Shown here piece by piece: positions 15,841 through 24,243 of a stretch of 64,000 bases of DNA (positions are counted from its first letter, which is position 1; the number at the start of each line of letters is the position of its first letter). The DNA comes from Bacillus sp. BGMRC 2118 (lineage in GTDB: Bacteria > Bacillota > Bacilli > Bacillales > SA4): NCBI GenBank assembly GCA_008364785.1, contig VTTJ01000005.1:1-64000 (forward strand). Reading direction: 5' to 3'. The position numbers and the translations under genes were made by a program. The notes under the pieces were generated by a model, which saw only the letters and a list, made by a program, of their open reading frames with translations, ran no database searches and was not told where the DNA came from.

Positions 15841-17313
15841 CTATTTACTTGCAATCATTTCTTCTACCTTTTGTTTCACTTCTTCAATCTTTTTCATCTT
15901 GTTATTCCAACATTCTTGACTTAAATCAACAGGGTACTCTTCAGGCATTGTTGGTCGCTTGTATTCATCCCATAGTAACGCTAGGCTTTCCTTTACAAGC
16001 TCTCGCATTTCTTCGAGTGTTGGGATTTCGTAGACTAACTTTCCGTTATCAAAAATTGTATGATGTAGCTCCTTTGCCTCAAAGTTTGTCACAAACTTAC
16101 TGATATACGTATGAACGGGGTGAAACATTTTGAGCCGCTTTTCCTTCTGAGGTTCCTCATGTTCTAACGCAATATAATCACCCTCAGATTTCTGATTCAC
16201 CTTATTTATAATTCGATAAACCTTTTTCCGACCGGGAGTTAAGACTTTCTCAGGATTGCCACTTATTTTTATCGTATCAACCATTTCACCATTTTCATCT
16301 TCAATCGCAACGAGTTTATAAACAGCTCCTAATGCGGGCTGGTCATATGCGGTGATCAGTTTAGTCCCGATACCCCAAACGTCGATTCGAGCACCTTGAG
16401 CTTTTAAATTCATAATCGTATATTCATCTAAATCATTAGAAGCAGCAATTTTTGCCTTTTCAAATCCTGCTTCATCCAACATTTTTCTTGCTTCTTTCGA
16501 TAAATAAGCTAAATCACCACTATCTAACCGAATACCTTTAAAGTTAATATTGTCTCCTTCTTCTTTAGCTACACGAATCGCGTTTGGTACTCCTGACTTA
16601 AGTGTGTCATACGTATCTACCAAAAATGTACAATCTTTATCCTTTTGTCTAGCCGCATATTTCTTAAATGCCGTATATTCATCTTGGTATGCCTGGACCA
16701 TGGAGTGGGCGTGTGTACCGGATACTGGAATTCCAAATAGCTTCCCTGCTCTTACGTTTGACGTTGAATCAAAGCCTGCAATGTAGGCTGCTCTTGTCCC
16801 CCAAATCGCGGCATCCATTTCCTGTGCTCTTCTCGTACCAAATTCCATAGCAATATCATTTCCTACAACTTGTTTAATACGAGAAGCCTTTGTCGCAATT
16901 AATGTTTGATAGTTAATGATATTTAGTATAGGAGTCTCAATCAGCTGTACTTCAGCTAATGGTGCTGTAATACGCATAATCGGTTCGTTAGCAAATACTA
17001 ACTCACCTTCTTTCATAGACTGTACCGTACCTGTGAATCTGATTTGTCTTAAAAATCCAAGAAAATCTTCTTTATATCCTTGTTCTTTCAAATACTCAAT
17101 ATCGGACTCAGAGAATGAGAAATCTTTCAGGAAATGAATGATTTTCTCTAATCCTGCAAATATGGCATATCCATTCTGAAATGGGAGCTTTCTAAAATAA
17201 ACCTCAAAGACTGCTTGTTTATTATGAAATCCATCATACCAATAGGCTTCTGCCATATTTATTTGATATAAATCAGTATGCAACGCTAAACTATCATCCG
17301 TGAATTTTGTCAA
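15841..17313 (-). CDS. pncB: nicotinate phosphoribosyltransferase
   Basis: A 490-residue enzyme converting nicotinate and PRPP to nicotinate mononucleotide. It has the N-terminal LHTDLYQINMAEAYW, the catalytic-region EFGTRRAQEMDAA with the conserved HxHS-type segment GTHAHSMV, DTYDT, and the RLDSGDL loop. The start is placed at TTG 17313 with GGGAGG 8 bases upstream; the ATG at 17352 would add 13 residues without a ribosome site. It follows pncA by 58 bases. Confidence 0.95.
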   Translation of the reverse strand: MTKFTDDSLALHTDLYQINMAEAYWYDGFHNKQAVFEVYFRKLPFQNGYAIFAGLEKIIHFLKDFSFSESDIEYLKEQGYKEDFLGFLRQIRFTGTVQSMKEGELVFANEPIMRITAPLAEVQLIETPILNIINYQTLIATKASRIKQVVGNDIAMEFGTRRAQEMDAAIWGTRAAYIAGFDSTSNVRAGKLFGIPVSGTHAHSMVQAYQDEYTAFKKYAARQKDKDCTFLVDTYDTLKSGVPNAIRVAKEEGDNINFKGIRLDSGDLAYLSKEARKMLDEAGFEKAKIAASNDLDEYTIMNLKAQGARIDVWGIGTKLITAYDQPALGAVYKLVAIEDENGEMVDTIKISGNPEKVLTPGRKKVYRIINKVNQKSEGDYIALEHEEPQKEKRLKMFHPVHTYISKFVTNFEAKELHHTIFDNGKLVYEIPTLEEMRELVKESLALLWDEYKRPTMPEEYPVDLSQECWNNKMKKIEEVKQKVEEMIASK

Positions 17314-17371
17314 CGTAATGACCTCCCGATTGTTGATTTTAGTTTCATACAACCGCTACTTCTTTTATCTA

Positions 17372-17923
17372 TTAAATGACATCTGCGCCAATAGAACCTG
17401 TAAAATGTCCTAAAGCCCACTCATGACCAGCCTGATTGAAGCTAGCCACCGCATCCTTGTAAACAACCACCTTGAACCCTTTGTTGTAAGCATCAACAGC
17501 GGTATGCAAAACACAAATGTCTGTACATACACCGACTAAATGTACTTCTTGGATGCCTCGTTCACGTAATTTAATTTCAAGGTCTGTACCGGCGAAAGCT
17601 GAATACCTTGTTTTATCCATCCAATATACATTTTGTTCATCTTTTGACGATTGATAAACATCATTTAACTTCCCGTATAAATTTCGGCCTTCAGTATTTT
17701 TAATGTTGTGAGGTGGAAATAACTTTGTTTCTGGATGAAACTCATCATTCTCTGTATGCATATCAATTGCAAATACTACATAATCCCCATTATTAATGAA
17801 ATCTTCAGTTATCTTTACAATTGTACTCTCAATTTCTTGACCTGGTCTCCCGCAAGTGAGTGCCCCATTTGCTGCAACAAAGTCATTCGTGTAATCAATA
17901 TTAAGCAATACTTTTTTCATCAT
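17372..17923 (-). CDS. pncA: nicotinamidase
   Basis: An isochorismatase-fold hydrolase of about 183 residues that deamidates nicotinamide to nicotinate. The catalytic triad is visible as Asp in NIDYTNDFV, Lys in DKTRYSAF and Cys in GVCTDICVLHT, and metal ligands as DMHTENDEFHPE. The start at ATG 17923 (or the next codon) has GGGGGAAG just upstream; the longer frame overlaps this site. It lies between nrtR and pncB. Confidence 0.94.
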   Translation of the reverse strand: MMKKVLLNIDYTNDFVAANGALTCGRPGQEIESTIVKITEDFINNGDYVVFAIDMHTENDEFHPETKLFPPHNIKNTEGRNLYGKLNDVYQSSKDEQNVYWMDKTRYSAFAGTDLEIKLRERGIQEVHLVGVCTDICVLHTAVDAYNKGFKVVVYKDAVASFNQAGHEWALGHFTGSIGADVI

Positions 17924-17973
17924 TCTTCCCCCATATGTCATTATTGTTGGTTCACCAATTGTTAATCAAAAAT

Positions 17974-18750
17974 TTAATACCTCGCTGTATAGATCGGCTT
18001 CACTATATCCATCTCAATGAATTCATATAACTGTGTTGGAGATTTTGAAGTGCGTTGTGTTTTTTTGCCTTGTATCGGTTTGATAAAGGGAAGTGATTTA
18101 ATCTTACGCGCAAACCCCGCTTCACTGGCAATGGATGAATCATTAGTCACCGTAAGCAATACAGCCTGAAGCTCTGAATACGTAAATTCCTTCGGTAAGA
18201 ATTCTTTAGCAATTGTAGTATGAAGAAGATCATTCGTAATCATTTCTACTGCATCTTCAATTACTTCTCGGTGATCGAATGCCAAATCTAATTTATACAC
18301 TTCTTCAATTGAGAATAGACTCACTTCTGCTGCATCATCATTTGCCTCTCTTGAAGTAAGTGACCGATCAGGGACAATCGCGTAGTGTCCATTTGAAATA
18401 ATCCAACCTCTTGGATCTCTTCCCGGCTTATCGTACATACCAAAATGTTTGATATGGATACCTTTTACACCAGTTTCTTCCTCAAGTTCACGCTTCGCCG
18501 CTTCATAGGCTGACTCATTCTCTTGAACGAAACCTCCTGGTAAGGCCCACTTCCCAGCTTCTATATTTACATGCCCCTCGCTATTTTGCTCGGATCGCTT
18601 TATCAACATAAGCTTCAACTGCATTTTTGGTGGTTTGTAGTTTTCTATCTTCTCAGCAACAATGGTAAATACAGCGATATCGGATGTATACCCATCGGGA
18701 GTTCGATAACGTTTTACATCATACTGTTTGAGTGCATCCTTATTTGACAA
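17974..18750 (-). CDS. nrtR: NrtR-type Nudix transcriptional regulator of NAD metabolism
   Basis: The 258-residue protein joins an N-terminal Nudix domain to a C-terminal winged helix (FTYSELQAVLLTV ... ARKIKSLPFI), the NrtR architecture. NrtR represses NAD genes and is released by ADP-ribose-type ligands. The Nudix box is complete (GGFVQENESAYEAAKRELEE then ETGV), so hydrolase activity may be retained, whereas some NrtR proteins have lost it. The TTG start at 18750 has AAGGAGG 6 bases upstream. It heads the operon nrtR-pncA-pncB-nadD-nadE, which supports the call. A plain ADP-ribose pyrophosphatase is the alternative. Confidence 0.87.
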   Translation of the reverse strand: MSNKDALKQYDVKRYRTPDGYTSDIAVFTIVAEKIENYKPPKMQLKLMLIKRSEQNSEGHVNIEAGKWALPGGFVQENESAYEAAKRELEEETGVKGIHIKHFGMYDKPGRDPRGWIISNGHYAIVPDRSLTSREANDDAAEVSLFSIEEVYKLDLAFDHREVIEDAVEMITNDLLHTTIAKEFLPKEFTYSELQAVLLTVTNDSSIASEAGFARKIKSLPFIKPIQGKKTQRTSKSPTQLYEFIEMDIVKPIYTARY

Positions 18751-18776
18751 ACTATGACCTCCTTCCGTAATTTTAA

Positions 18777-18831
18777 TTAACAATATGTTAATTGTTAATT
18801 TATTTATATGTTAAAATCCACTAATTGTCAA
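18777..18831 (-). promoter_or_regulatory. sigma-A promoter and probable NrtR operator of the NAD operon
   Basis: On the minus strand TTGACA (18831-18826), a 17-base spacer and TATAAA (18808-18803) form a near-ideal promoter. Just downstream is a perfect inverted repeat TTAACA-ata-TGTTAA (18777-18791), and further TGTTAA half-sites start at 18793 and 18809, the last touching the -10 box. This layout is that of a repressor site. That NrtR is the repressor is inferred from its being the first gene. Confidence 0.6.
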
Positions 18832-18849
18832 CAAATCAACCTATGATTT

Positions 18850-19380
18850 TTATTTTTGCTGTTTTGGCCAAATAAAATATGTAATAGAGATAAGAAAATC
18901 AATAATTAAGACAAATGTCCACACCTTTAGTATTGATATAAGTGCTTCAGTTTTAGCATTGTCCTGAATGAAAAGTTGAACTACTATTAATAAGCTAGAT
19001 CCGATTAGATAGGCAACTACATGTCGCAGCCAGCCTTTACTAGTATGTTTTGCAAAATCGATTCCATGCAAAGCTTGTGGCTTCTCACCACTTTTTGTTA
19101 TATAGTATTGAAACTTTGCATCTGCCCATTGAAGCATACTCTTCCCAAAAGCGATAGATACTCCGATATACACCGCCGCAAGTCCATGTGCCATCGTAGC
19201 CTTCGATCCATTATATAAATCAACTGATGTAGCAACCAATAATACTAAATCCACCAAAGGAGTTAAGGCTAAGAAGAATAGACCAACCTTCTCCTTCTTA
19301 AGACTATACCTAGTAATTAAACCAACTATAATAAAAACCCAAAAAAAGATTTCACAACCAATAATGAGCAAACCAATCAT
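18850..19380 (-). CDS. integral membrane protein of unknown function
   Basis: A 176-residue protein with about five to six membrane helices: 3-22, 33-52, 62-80, a central polar loop with conserved-looking GKSMLQWADAKFQYYI, then 118-138 and 148-168. No signature of a known transporter or enzyme was seen. It is read in the same direction as the NAD operon and ends just upstream of that operon's promoter, so it is a separate transcription unit. Confidence 0.75.
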   Translation of the reverse strand: MIGLLIIGCEIFFWVFIIVGLITRYSLKKEKVGLFFLALTPLVDLVLLVATSVDLYNGSKATMAHGLAAVYIGVSIAFGKSMLQWADAKFQYYITKSGEKPQALHGIDFAKHTSKGWLRHVVAYLIGSSLLIVVQLFIQDNAKTEALISILKVWTFVLIIDFLISITYFIWPKQQK

Positions 19381-19551
19381 ATACTATCTTTCCCCTCTGT
19401 TTATTCCATAGTAATTGAAATATACCTGAATTGGAATAATAATCCTGTTTTTAAACCAAACTAAAAAAGCTTATGACTCATAGTGTTCTGGTTATGTAAA
19501 AATATTTTTCATTTCATAATTGAAGAAATTTGCGAGAGGTGAGTAAGAAAA

Positions 19552-19761
19552 ATGGGGTTATTACAATCAATAACGGATTGGAACAAAGCTCGTCAAGAGA
19601 GACATGTATCTACTATGAAGGATAAGGGGGACTGTCCTCAGTGCTATGGAAAAGGGTTTCACGCGTATCCCGGTCACGAGTTCTCCTTCTATACGGCATC
19701 ACTAGACTGCCCTGGATGTGACGGAAGTGGGTTATATGTGGATTGGGAATTACTTAGTTAG
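19552..19761 (+). CDS. small protein with two CxxCxGxG-type zinc motifs
   Basis: A 69-residue protein with CPQCYGKGF and CPGCDGSGL, 26 residues apart. This is the DnaJ-like CxxCxGxG pattern and probably binds one zinc. The helical N-terminus (MGLLQSITDWNKARQERH) is basic. GAGAGGTGAG precedes the ATG. Comparable short DnaJ-zinc-like proteins occur in Bacillus (YuiA type), but I cannot assign a name. A long-stem terminator follows. Confidence 0.8.
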   Translation: MGLLQSITDWNKARQERHVSTMKDKGDCPQCYGKGFHAYPGHEFSFYTASLDCPGCDGSGLYVDWELLS

Positions 19762-19796
19762 AATAATATTCTGATCTAGTCGTATACTATCATTAA

Positions 19797-19866
19797 GATC
19801 TCTTCCGAGACATTCGCTCGTTGCGGGACACTTAACCATGTACGGATCGGAAGAGATCCCTTTTTA
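19797..19866 (+). terminator. long-stem terminator
   Basis: GATCTCTTCCGA at 19797-19808 pairs perfectly with TCGGAAGAGATC at 19847-19858, followed by CCTTTTT. The 38-base loop is unusually long for a simple terminator and may fold further. Confidence 0.7.
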
Positions 19867-19891
19867 ACCCCAAACATCTACTGTTTGGGGT
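19866..19891. terminator. hairpin after proA
   Basis: AACCCCAAAC and GTTTGGGGTT form a perfect 10-bp stem 10 bases beyond the proA stop codon. Neither side carries a classic T run, so terminator function is likely but imperfect. Confidence 0.5.
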
Positions 19892-19900
19892 TATTAATTG

Positions 19901-21163
19901 TTATATTCTTATTTGACCTGTGCCACTCATTAAGTATTTAACTGTTGTTAGAGCTGGAAGACCCATTGGTCCTCTGGCATGCAGCTTCTGTGTCGATATG
20001 CCAATTTCCGCACCAAATCCGAGTGCTCCACCGTCTGTAAACCGTGTTGAGGCATTATGGTAAATCGCAGCTGCGTCTACTTGTGACATAAAGTATTTCG
20101 CCATGTCATCATCTTCAGTAATAATGGCCTCTGAGTGCTTCGTTCCGTATTGATCAATATGCAAAATGGCTTCATCTATATTTTTCACCGTTTTAATAGC
20201 AATGCCTAATCCTAAATACTCTTCAGCCCAATCCTGCTCTGTTGCCAAAGAAGCTAACGGAAACGCATTTGCAATAATTTCATCACCAAATACATCAATT
20301 CCATTCTCTTTTACTGTTGCAAACAATTGTTTATGATGTACATTAAACCATTCTTCATGAACAATTAAGGTTTCTGCTGCATTACATACAGCAGGTCGGT
20401 CTGTTTTTGCATTGATGAATATAGGTATAGCCTTATTCACATCTGCACTTGAATCAATATAAATATGGCAGTTCCCTACACCTGTTTCTAACACTGGAAC
20501 GGTAGCATTGTTTACGACAGCAGAAATTAACGACGCTCCTCCTCTAGGAATTAACACATCAATATGTTCCTTCATGGTAAATAACTGCTTCGTAACTTCT
20601 CGGTCTGTTGAGGAGATGAACTGAACAGCCTCTTTAGGAATCTGTGTTTCCTCAAGGGCTTTATGCATAATCTCCACAATCTTCTTGTTTGATTCTATTG
20701 CAGACGATCCACCTTTTAAGATAACCGCATTTCCTGATTTCAACGCTAGCCCTGTTGCATCTACTGTAACGTTGGGTCTTGCTTCATAAATCATGCCGAT
20801 TACTCCAAGTGGGACAGTCACTGTATCAACCTTTAACCCATTTTCCAGTGTCCAGCTTGATTTTATGATACCTGTTGGATCATCAAGTTCTGCAACCTGA
20901 CACAATCCTTCTGCAAAATCATTTATTCTATCTCGCGTTAACGTTAAACGGTCTATAAGTGCAGAACTGTAATTTGCTTGTTTACCCTTTCTAAGATCTA
21001 TTTCATTTGCTTCAAGTATAAGATCAGCATTTTGTTTTAATACATTTGAAACATGTAGAAGTGCCTTATTTTTCTCTTCCGTTGATAATAAATTAAGTAT
21101 TTTTGCTGCCTTTTTTGCTTCCATTGCTTGTTGTTCGACTTTATTTACTATAGCAATTGACAT
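19901..21163 (-). CDS. proA: gamma-glutamyl phosphate reductase
   Basis: A 420-residue NADPH-dependent reductase that turns glutamyl-5-phosphate into the semialdehyde in proline synthesis. Family motifs are GMIYEARPNVTVDATGLALK, LKGGSSAIESN, IPRGGASLI and the catalytic cysteine in KTDRPAVCNAAETLIVH (about residue 285), with SEAIITED towards the C-terminus. Length is standard. It follows proB by about 70 bases, with GGAGGT before the ATG, and the two make one operon. Confidence 0.97.
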   Translation of the reverse strand: MSIAIVNKVEQQAMEAKKAAKILNLLSTEEKNKALLHVSNVLKQNADLILEANEIDLRKGKQANYSSALIDRLTLTRDRINDFAEGLCQVAELDDPTGIIKSSWTLENGLKVDTVTVPLGVIGMIYEARPNVTVDATGLALKSGNAVILKGGSSAIESNKKIVEIMHKALEETQIPKEAVQFISSTDREVTKQLFTMKEHIDVLIPRGGASLISAVVNNATVPVLETGVGNCHIYIDSSADVNKAIPIFINAKTDRPAVCNAAETLIVHEEWFNVHHKQLFATVKENGIDVFGDEIIANAFPLASLATEQDWAEEYLGLGIAIKTVKNIDEAILHIDQYGTKHSEAIITEDDDMAKYFMSQVDAAAIYHNASTRFTDGGALGFGAEIGISTQKLHARGPMGLPALTTVKYLMSGTGQIRI

Positions 21164-21234
21164 CCAATACCTCCTTTTATTTTAGGACCTTTCATATACC
21201 ATCGTGTTGATTATCTATGCGGAAACAGCCATCT

Positions 21235-22347
21235 TTAAACTCCGACTGGTAAAGAAACACCTAATTGACATACTAAATTTTCGTAATCTACAATCTGATT
21301 TCCTCTCTTATATTCCATCGTCTCTAATTGTTCAGAAGAATACCTAGAAATACCTAATCCAATCGAACTATGATTGTGATCTAAGATCTTTACGACAGAA
21401 CCTTGTTCGAACGTTCCTTCTACTTGTAAAACTCCTGAGTAACTAAGGCTCTTTTTCTCTTTGACTATTTCATCGCGTCCATACTTATTTACGATAATGA
21501 CTCCCTTAGGACCTGAATGAAATGCAATCCACTGTTTCTTTTGTGTAAGGTTCACTACTTCATCTTTTGGTTCAAAATAGGTACCTTTTGCTTTCCCTTG
21601 AATCGCATCAATAAGTATATTGGGAACTCCTGCTTTTCCTAAGAACGTGTTTAGGCCAGAAGCCATTGCAATTTTCACTGCATCTATTTTAGACTTCATT
21701 CCACCTGTACCAACAGTGCTCCCGGGTTCACCGGCTGCAGCTTCTATTTGAGGTGTAATGACGTGAACCTTGTTAAGTAGTTTTGCGTGTTCATTTTTAC
21801 GAGGGTCATCATCATAAAGACCCTCGATATCTGAAAGAATAATTAACTGTTCTGCATTAATTAGACCTGCCACCTTCGCAGACAAAGTGTCATTATCCCC
21901 AAATTTCAACCGATCAATGGTAACCGTATCATTTTCATTGACAATTGGGATAATTCCTCTCTCTAGTAAAACATTTAAAGTGTTTCGTACGTTAAGGTAG
22001 CGACCTTCATCAGAAAAATCACTTCTTGTTATCAAAATTTGTGATGCAACGTATCCGTGTGATAAAAACAATTCAGAATATGCTTCCATTAATAACCCTT
22101 GCCCAATAGAGGCCGCCGCTTGCTTCTCTGGAAGCTTATCTGGCCGTTCTAAAAATCCCAACTTCCGATAGCCTGCGGCAACAGCTCCTGATGAGACAAG
22201 TAATACTTCATGGCCAGCATCCTTTAACTGCACAACCTCGTCTACAAGTTTCTCTAATTTTTTTCTGCTTATTTCACCGTGTAAGCTCGTTAAAGAGCTA
22301 CTTCCAATTTTTATAACGATTCGAAGCTTATTGGCTTCAGAAATCAT
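21235..22347 (-). CDS. proB: glutamate 5-kinase
   Basis: A 370-residue kinase for the first step of proline synthesis. The amino-acid-kinase domain has VIKIGSSSLT, LVSSGAVAAG, VNENDTVTIDRLKFGDNDTLSA and GTGGMKSKIDA. A C-terminal PUA domain (about residues 280-360, GVLQVEGTFEQGSVVKI) completes it, as in the usual long form. It lies 30 bases downstream of proC, so proC-proB-proA run as a cluster. No T-box leader was recognised upstream. Confidence 0.97.
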   Translation of the reverse strand: MISEANKLRIVIKIGSSSLTSLHGEISRKKLEKLVDEVVQLKDAGHEVLLVSSGAVAAGYRKLGFLERPDKLPEKQAAASIGQGLLMEAYSELFLSHGYVASQILITRSDFSDEGRYLNVRNTLNVLLERGIIPIVNENDTVTIDRLKFGDNDTLSAKVAGLINAEQLIILSDIEGLYDDDPRKNEHAKLLNKVHVITPQIEAAAGEPGSTVGTGGMKSKIDAVKIAMASGLNTFLGKAGVPNILIDAIQGKAKGTYFEPKDEVVNLTQKKQWIAFHSGPKGVIIVNKYGRDEIVKEKKSLSYSGVLQVEGTFEQGSVVKILDHNHSSIGLGISRYSSEQLETMEYKRGNQIVDYENLVCQLGVSLPVGV

Positions 22348-22377
22348 GATATCACTCCTGTAATCTTATCAGCTTGT

Positions 22378-23226
22378 TTATTGTGCTTTTGGTAGTAATT
22401 TCTCTTCAAGTTGGCTACTAATTTCATGTGAACGATGGGTCGCCTGTTTAACTGCTTGAGTGATGGCCTTTCCTCCACCATGCTTTGCAAGTGCTGCTAA
22501 ACCTGCAGCAGTTGTACCGTTTGGTGAAGTTACATTTTCTCGTAATGTAGCAGGTGCCTCATCTGCTTCTAAAATCATCTTCGCCGCGCCGAGTATCGTC
22601 TGAGCCATAATCTCCCTAGTCGTTTCTGTATCAAGACCACCTTCTTTACCTGCACGCTCCATATGCTCCATTAAATAGTAAAAATAGGCTGGACCACTTC
22701 CGGCAATGCCTGTGAAGATATCCATTTGCTCTTCCTTAATTTCAAACACCTTGCCAATACAAGTTAAGAGTTCTTTTGCAACTGTTATTTGATTGTGATC
22801 TGTAAATGTTCCTGGGGCAATGGCAGTGGCTGATTCACTAATCATGCTAGAAGTATTCGGCATGACACGAAGTACCGGCTGGCCATATTTTAAGTGGTGT
22901 TCCATAAATGAAGTGGTAATACCCGCTAGTACTGATATTATAAGTTGGTGTGGTTGAAGTTCATCTCTTATTGAGTCAAGCGCAATCTTCGCATCTTTTG
23001 GTTTCATGGCAAGAATAATAATATCCAGCTCTCTTAGTGGGAGATCCTCTCTTTTAACTCCCTTAATTCCATATCCAGTTTCAAGTTCTCTTAAACGTTC
23101 TTCATTACTTTTATTTGAAACATATATGTGATCCTTTGGTAATTTTTCTGCATTTACAATTCCTGAAATCATTGCTTCTGCCATTGATCCGGCACCTATA
23201 AATCCTATTTTCTTGTTTTTTAACAT
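22378..23226 (-). CDS. proC: pyrroline-5-carboxylate reductase
   Basis: A 282-residue enzyme for the last step of proline synthesis. It has the N-terminal NAD(P) site KIGFIGAGSMAEAMISG, the AMKP segment, SVLAGIT and the C-terminal signature ending ITQAVKQATHRS, with the GIAGSGPAYFYYLMEHM stretch. The start is ATG 23226 with AGGGGAGAT upstream; the frame is open 39 codons further up, but those codons are not protein-like. A cre-like site lies about 125 bases upstream. Confidence 0.95.
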   Translation of the reverse strand: MLKNKKIGFIGAGSMAEAMISGIVNAEKLPKDHIYVSNKSNEERLRELETGYGIKGVKREDLPLRELDIIILAMKPKDAKIALDSIRDELQPHQLIISVLAGITTSFMEHHLKYGQPVLRVMPNTSSMISESATAIAPGTFTDHNQITVAKELLTCIGKVFEIKEEQMDIFTGIAGSGPAYFYYLMEHMERAGKEGGLDTETTREIMAQTILGAAKMILEADEAPATLRENVTSPNGTTAAGLAALAKHGGGKAITQAVKQATHRSHEISSQLEEKLLPKAQ

Positions 23227-23586
23227 CCAATCTCCCCTATGTTTGTTCTTATTTTTGTTCTCATTTTTAAAACATGATTTTATCGTAACATGTTCAAATT
23301 TTGTTTCAAGGGCTTTTGAAAATGTTAGTAGTATATGGCTCAAATAGTGAGTGAAAGCGCTAACATTCTCTATTAATGTCGCTACATCCTATCTGAAGAG
23401 GAATTTTCATGGATAATCAAAGTATTCAATGATATTTAACATCTGTTAATTATTGCCATAAAGTCGAATGTGGATGAAAAGTGTCACACTATCAATAAAT
23501 ATGAAACTTTTTATTTTCCTCACTTGAACTTAAGGATAGATTTGAAGATAATAAACACATAGGTTTTAATATTGAGGTGAATGTTT
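23227..23586. other. divergent intergenic region with a cre-like site
   Basis: Between proC and the divergent yneK-like gene. Apart from the cre-like site at 23352 I see no gene. A proC promoter on the minus strand is likely near 23280-23320 (TTGAAA upstream of GATAAAAT) but the spacing is not convincing. Confidence 0.5.
23352..23365 (+). promoter_or_regulatory. cre-like CcpA binding site
   Basis: TGAAAGCGCTAACA fits the cre consensus TGWNANCGNTNWCA at every position. It lies 126 bases upstream of proC and 221 bases upstream of the yneK-like start, so it is unclear which gene it would control. Confidence 0.6.
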
Positions 23587-24024
23587 GTGGAGTTTAAGTT
23601 AGAAGGTTGGTTTTTATGGTTCATTCTATTTTGGGTCGTTTTTTTAGTTACCATGATGTCTATAGGCGGCTATTTCATGTTCCGAAAATTCTTGAAGAGA
23701 TTGCCTAAGGATGATGGAATGAGTGAGCTTGATTGGCAGGATGCATTCCTAGAACAAACTCGCCATTTATGGCCACAGGATCAAAAAGAACTACTAGAAG
23801 AATTAGTAGAGCCTGTCCCAGAGCTTTTTAGAGATGTTGCTCGGCAAAAAATAGCAGGGAAAATTGGAGAACTCGCAGTTAAAGAAAAGGCTTCTAAAAT
23901 TACACAGGATTTAGTGATTAGAGGATATATCATTGCAACGCCAAAGAGAGATTATAAGTTTTTAGTGAAAAAGTTGGACGAGAAGAAAATTGATTTAGAA
24001 CCATATGAAGAATTACTTTCATAA
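23587..24024 (+). CDS. DUF2621 family membrane protein (YneK-like)
   Basis: A 145-residue protein with one N-terminal membrane helix containing GWFLWFILFWVVFLVTMM and a cytosolic helical domain with LPKDDGMSELDWQ and PVPELFRDVARQKIAGKIGE. It resembles B. subtilis YneK, whose neighbours ccdC, yneI and ccdA follow here as expected. The GTG start at 23587 has GAGGTG 7 bases upstream; the ATG at 23581 is too close to that site. The function is unknown. Confidence 0.8.
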   Translation: MEFKLEGWFLWFILFWVVFLVTMMSIGGYFMFRKFLKRLPKDDGMSELDWQDAFLEQTRHLWPQDQKELLEELVEPVPELFRDVARQKIAGKIGELAVKEKASKITQDLVIRGYIIATPKRDYKFLVKKLDEKKIDLEPYEELLS

Positions 24025-24028
24025 AAAA

Positions 24029-24210
24029 GGCTATTTTCGTATAGATTGGTTGCTATGAGTAAAAATCTCAGGAAGCCGGATTTTTACCTTAGTATTTAGA
24101 TACTACTATACATAAAGAGAGTTGCTCTTTTCTAACCCAAGTTCAATACTAAAACTGGTTGTACACCCAGAATAATTGTACGAAAAGCAACAAAGTTTTA
24201 GAAAAGAGCC
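24029..24210 (+). repeat. MITE-like repeat, family B, copy 1
   Basis: A 182-base element with imperfect terminal inverted repeats, GGCTATTTTCGTATAGATTG at the left and the reverse complement of GGCTCTTTTCTAAAACTTTG at the right. An internal hairpin is formed by GTAAAAATC and GGATTTTTAC, and a conserved block reads CTCAGGAAGCCGG. No coding capacity. Copies 2 and 3 are at 50767-50943 (inverted) and 61537-61708. Confidence 0.85.
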
Positions 24211-24216
24211 TAAATA

Positions 24217-24240
24217 AAGCTCCAGCAATTGCTGGAGCTT
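24217..24240. terminator. terminator of ccdC
   Basis: AAGCTCCAGC-AATT-GCTGGAGCTT is a perfect palindromic hairpin between repeat copy 1 and the ccdC stop codon, with TTTATTT following on the minus strand. Confidence 0.7.
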
Positions 24241-24243
24241 TTC

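Noticed and set aside
21164-22400. T-box leader for the proline genes
   Set aside because: Upstream of proC, proB and proA I could not find the conserved T-box sequence or its terminator, although such control is known in Bacillus.
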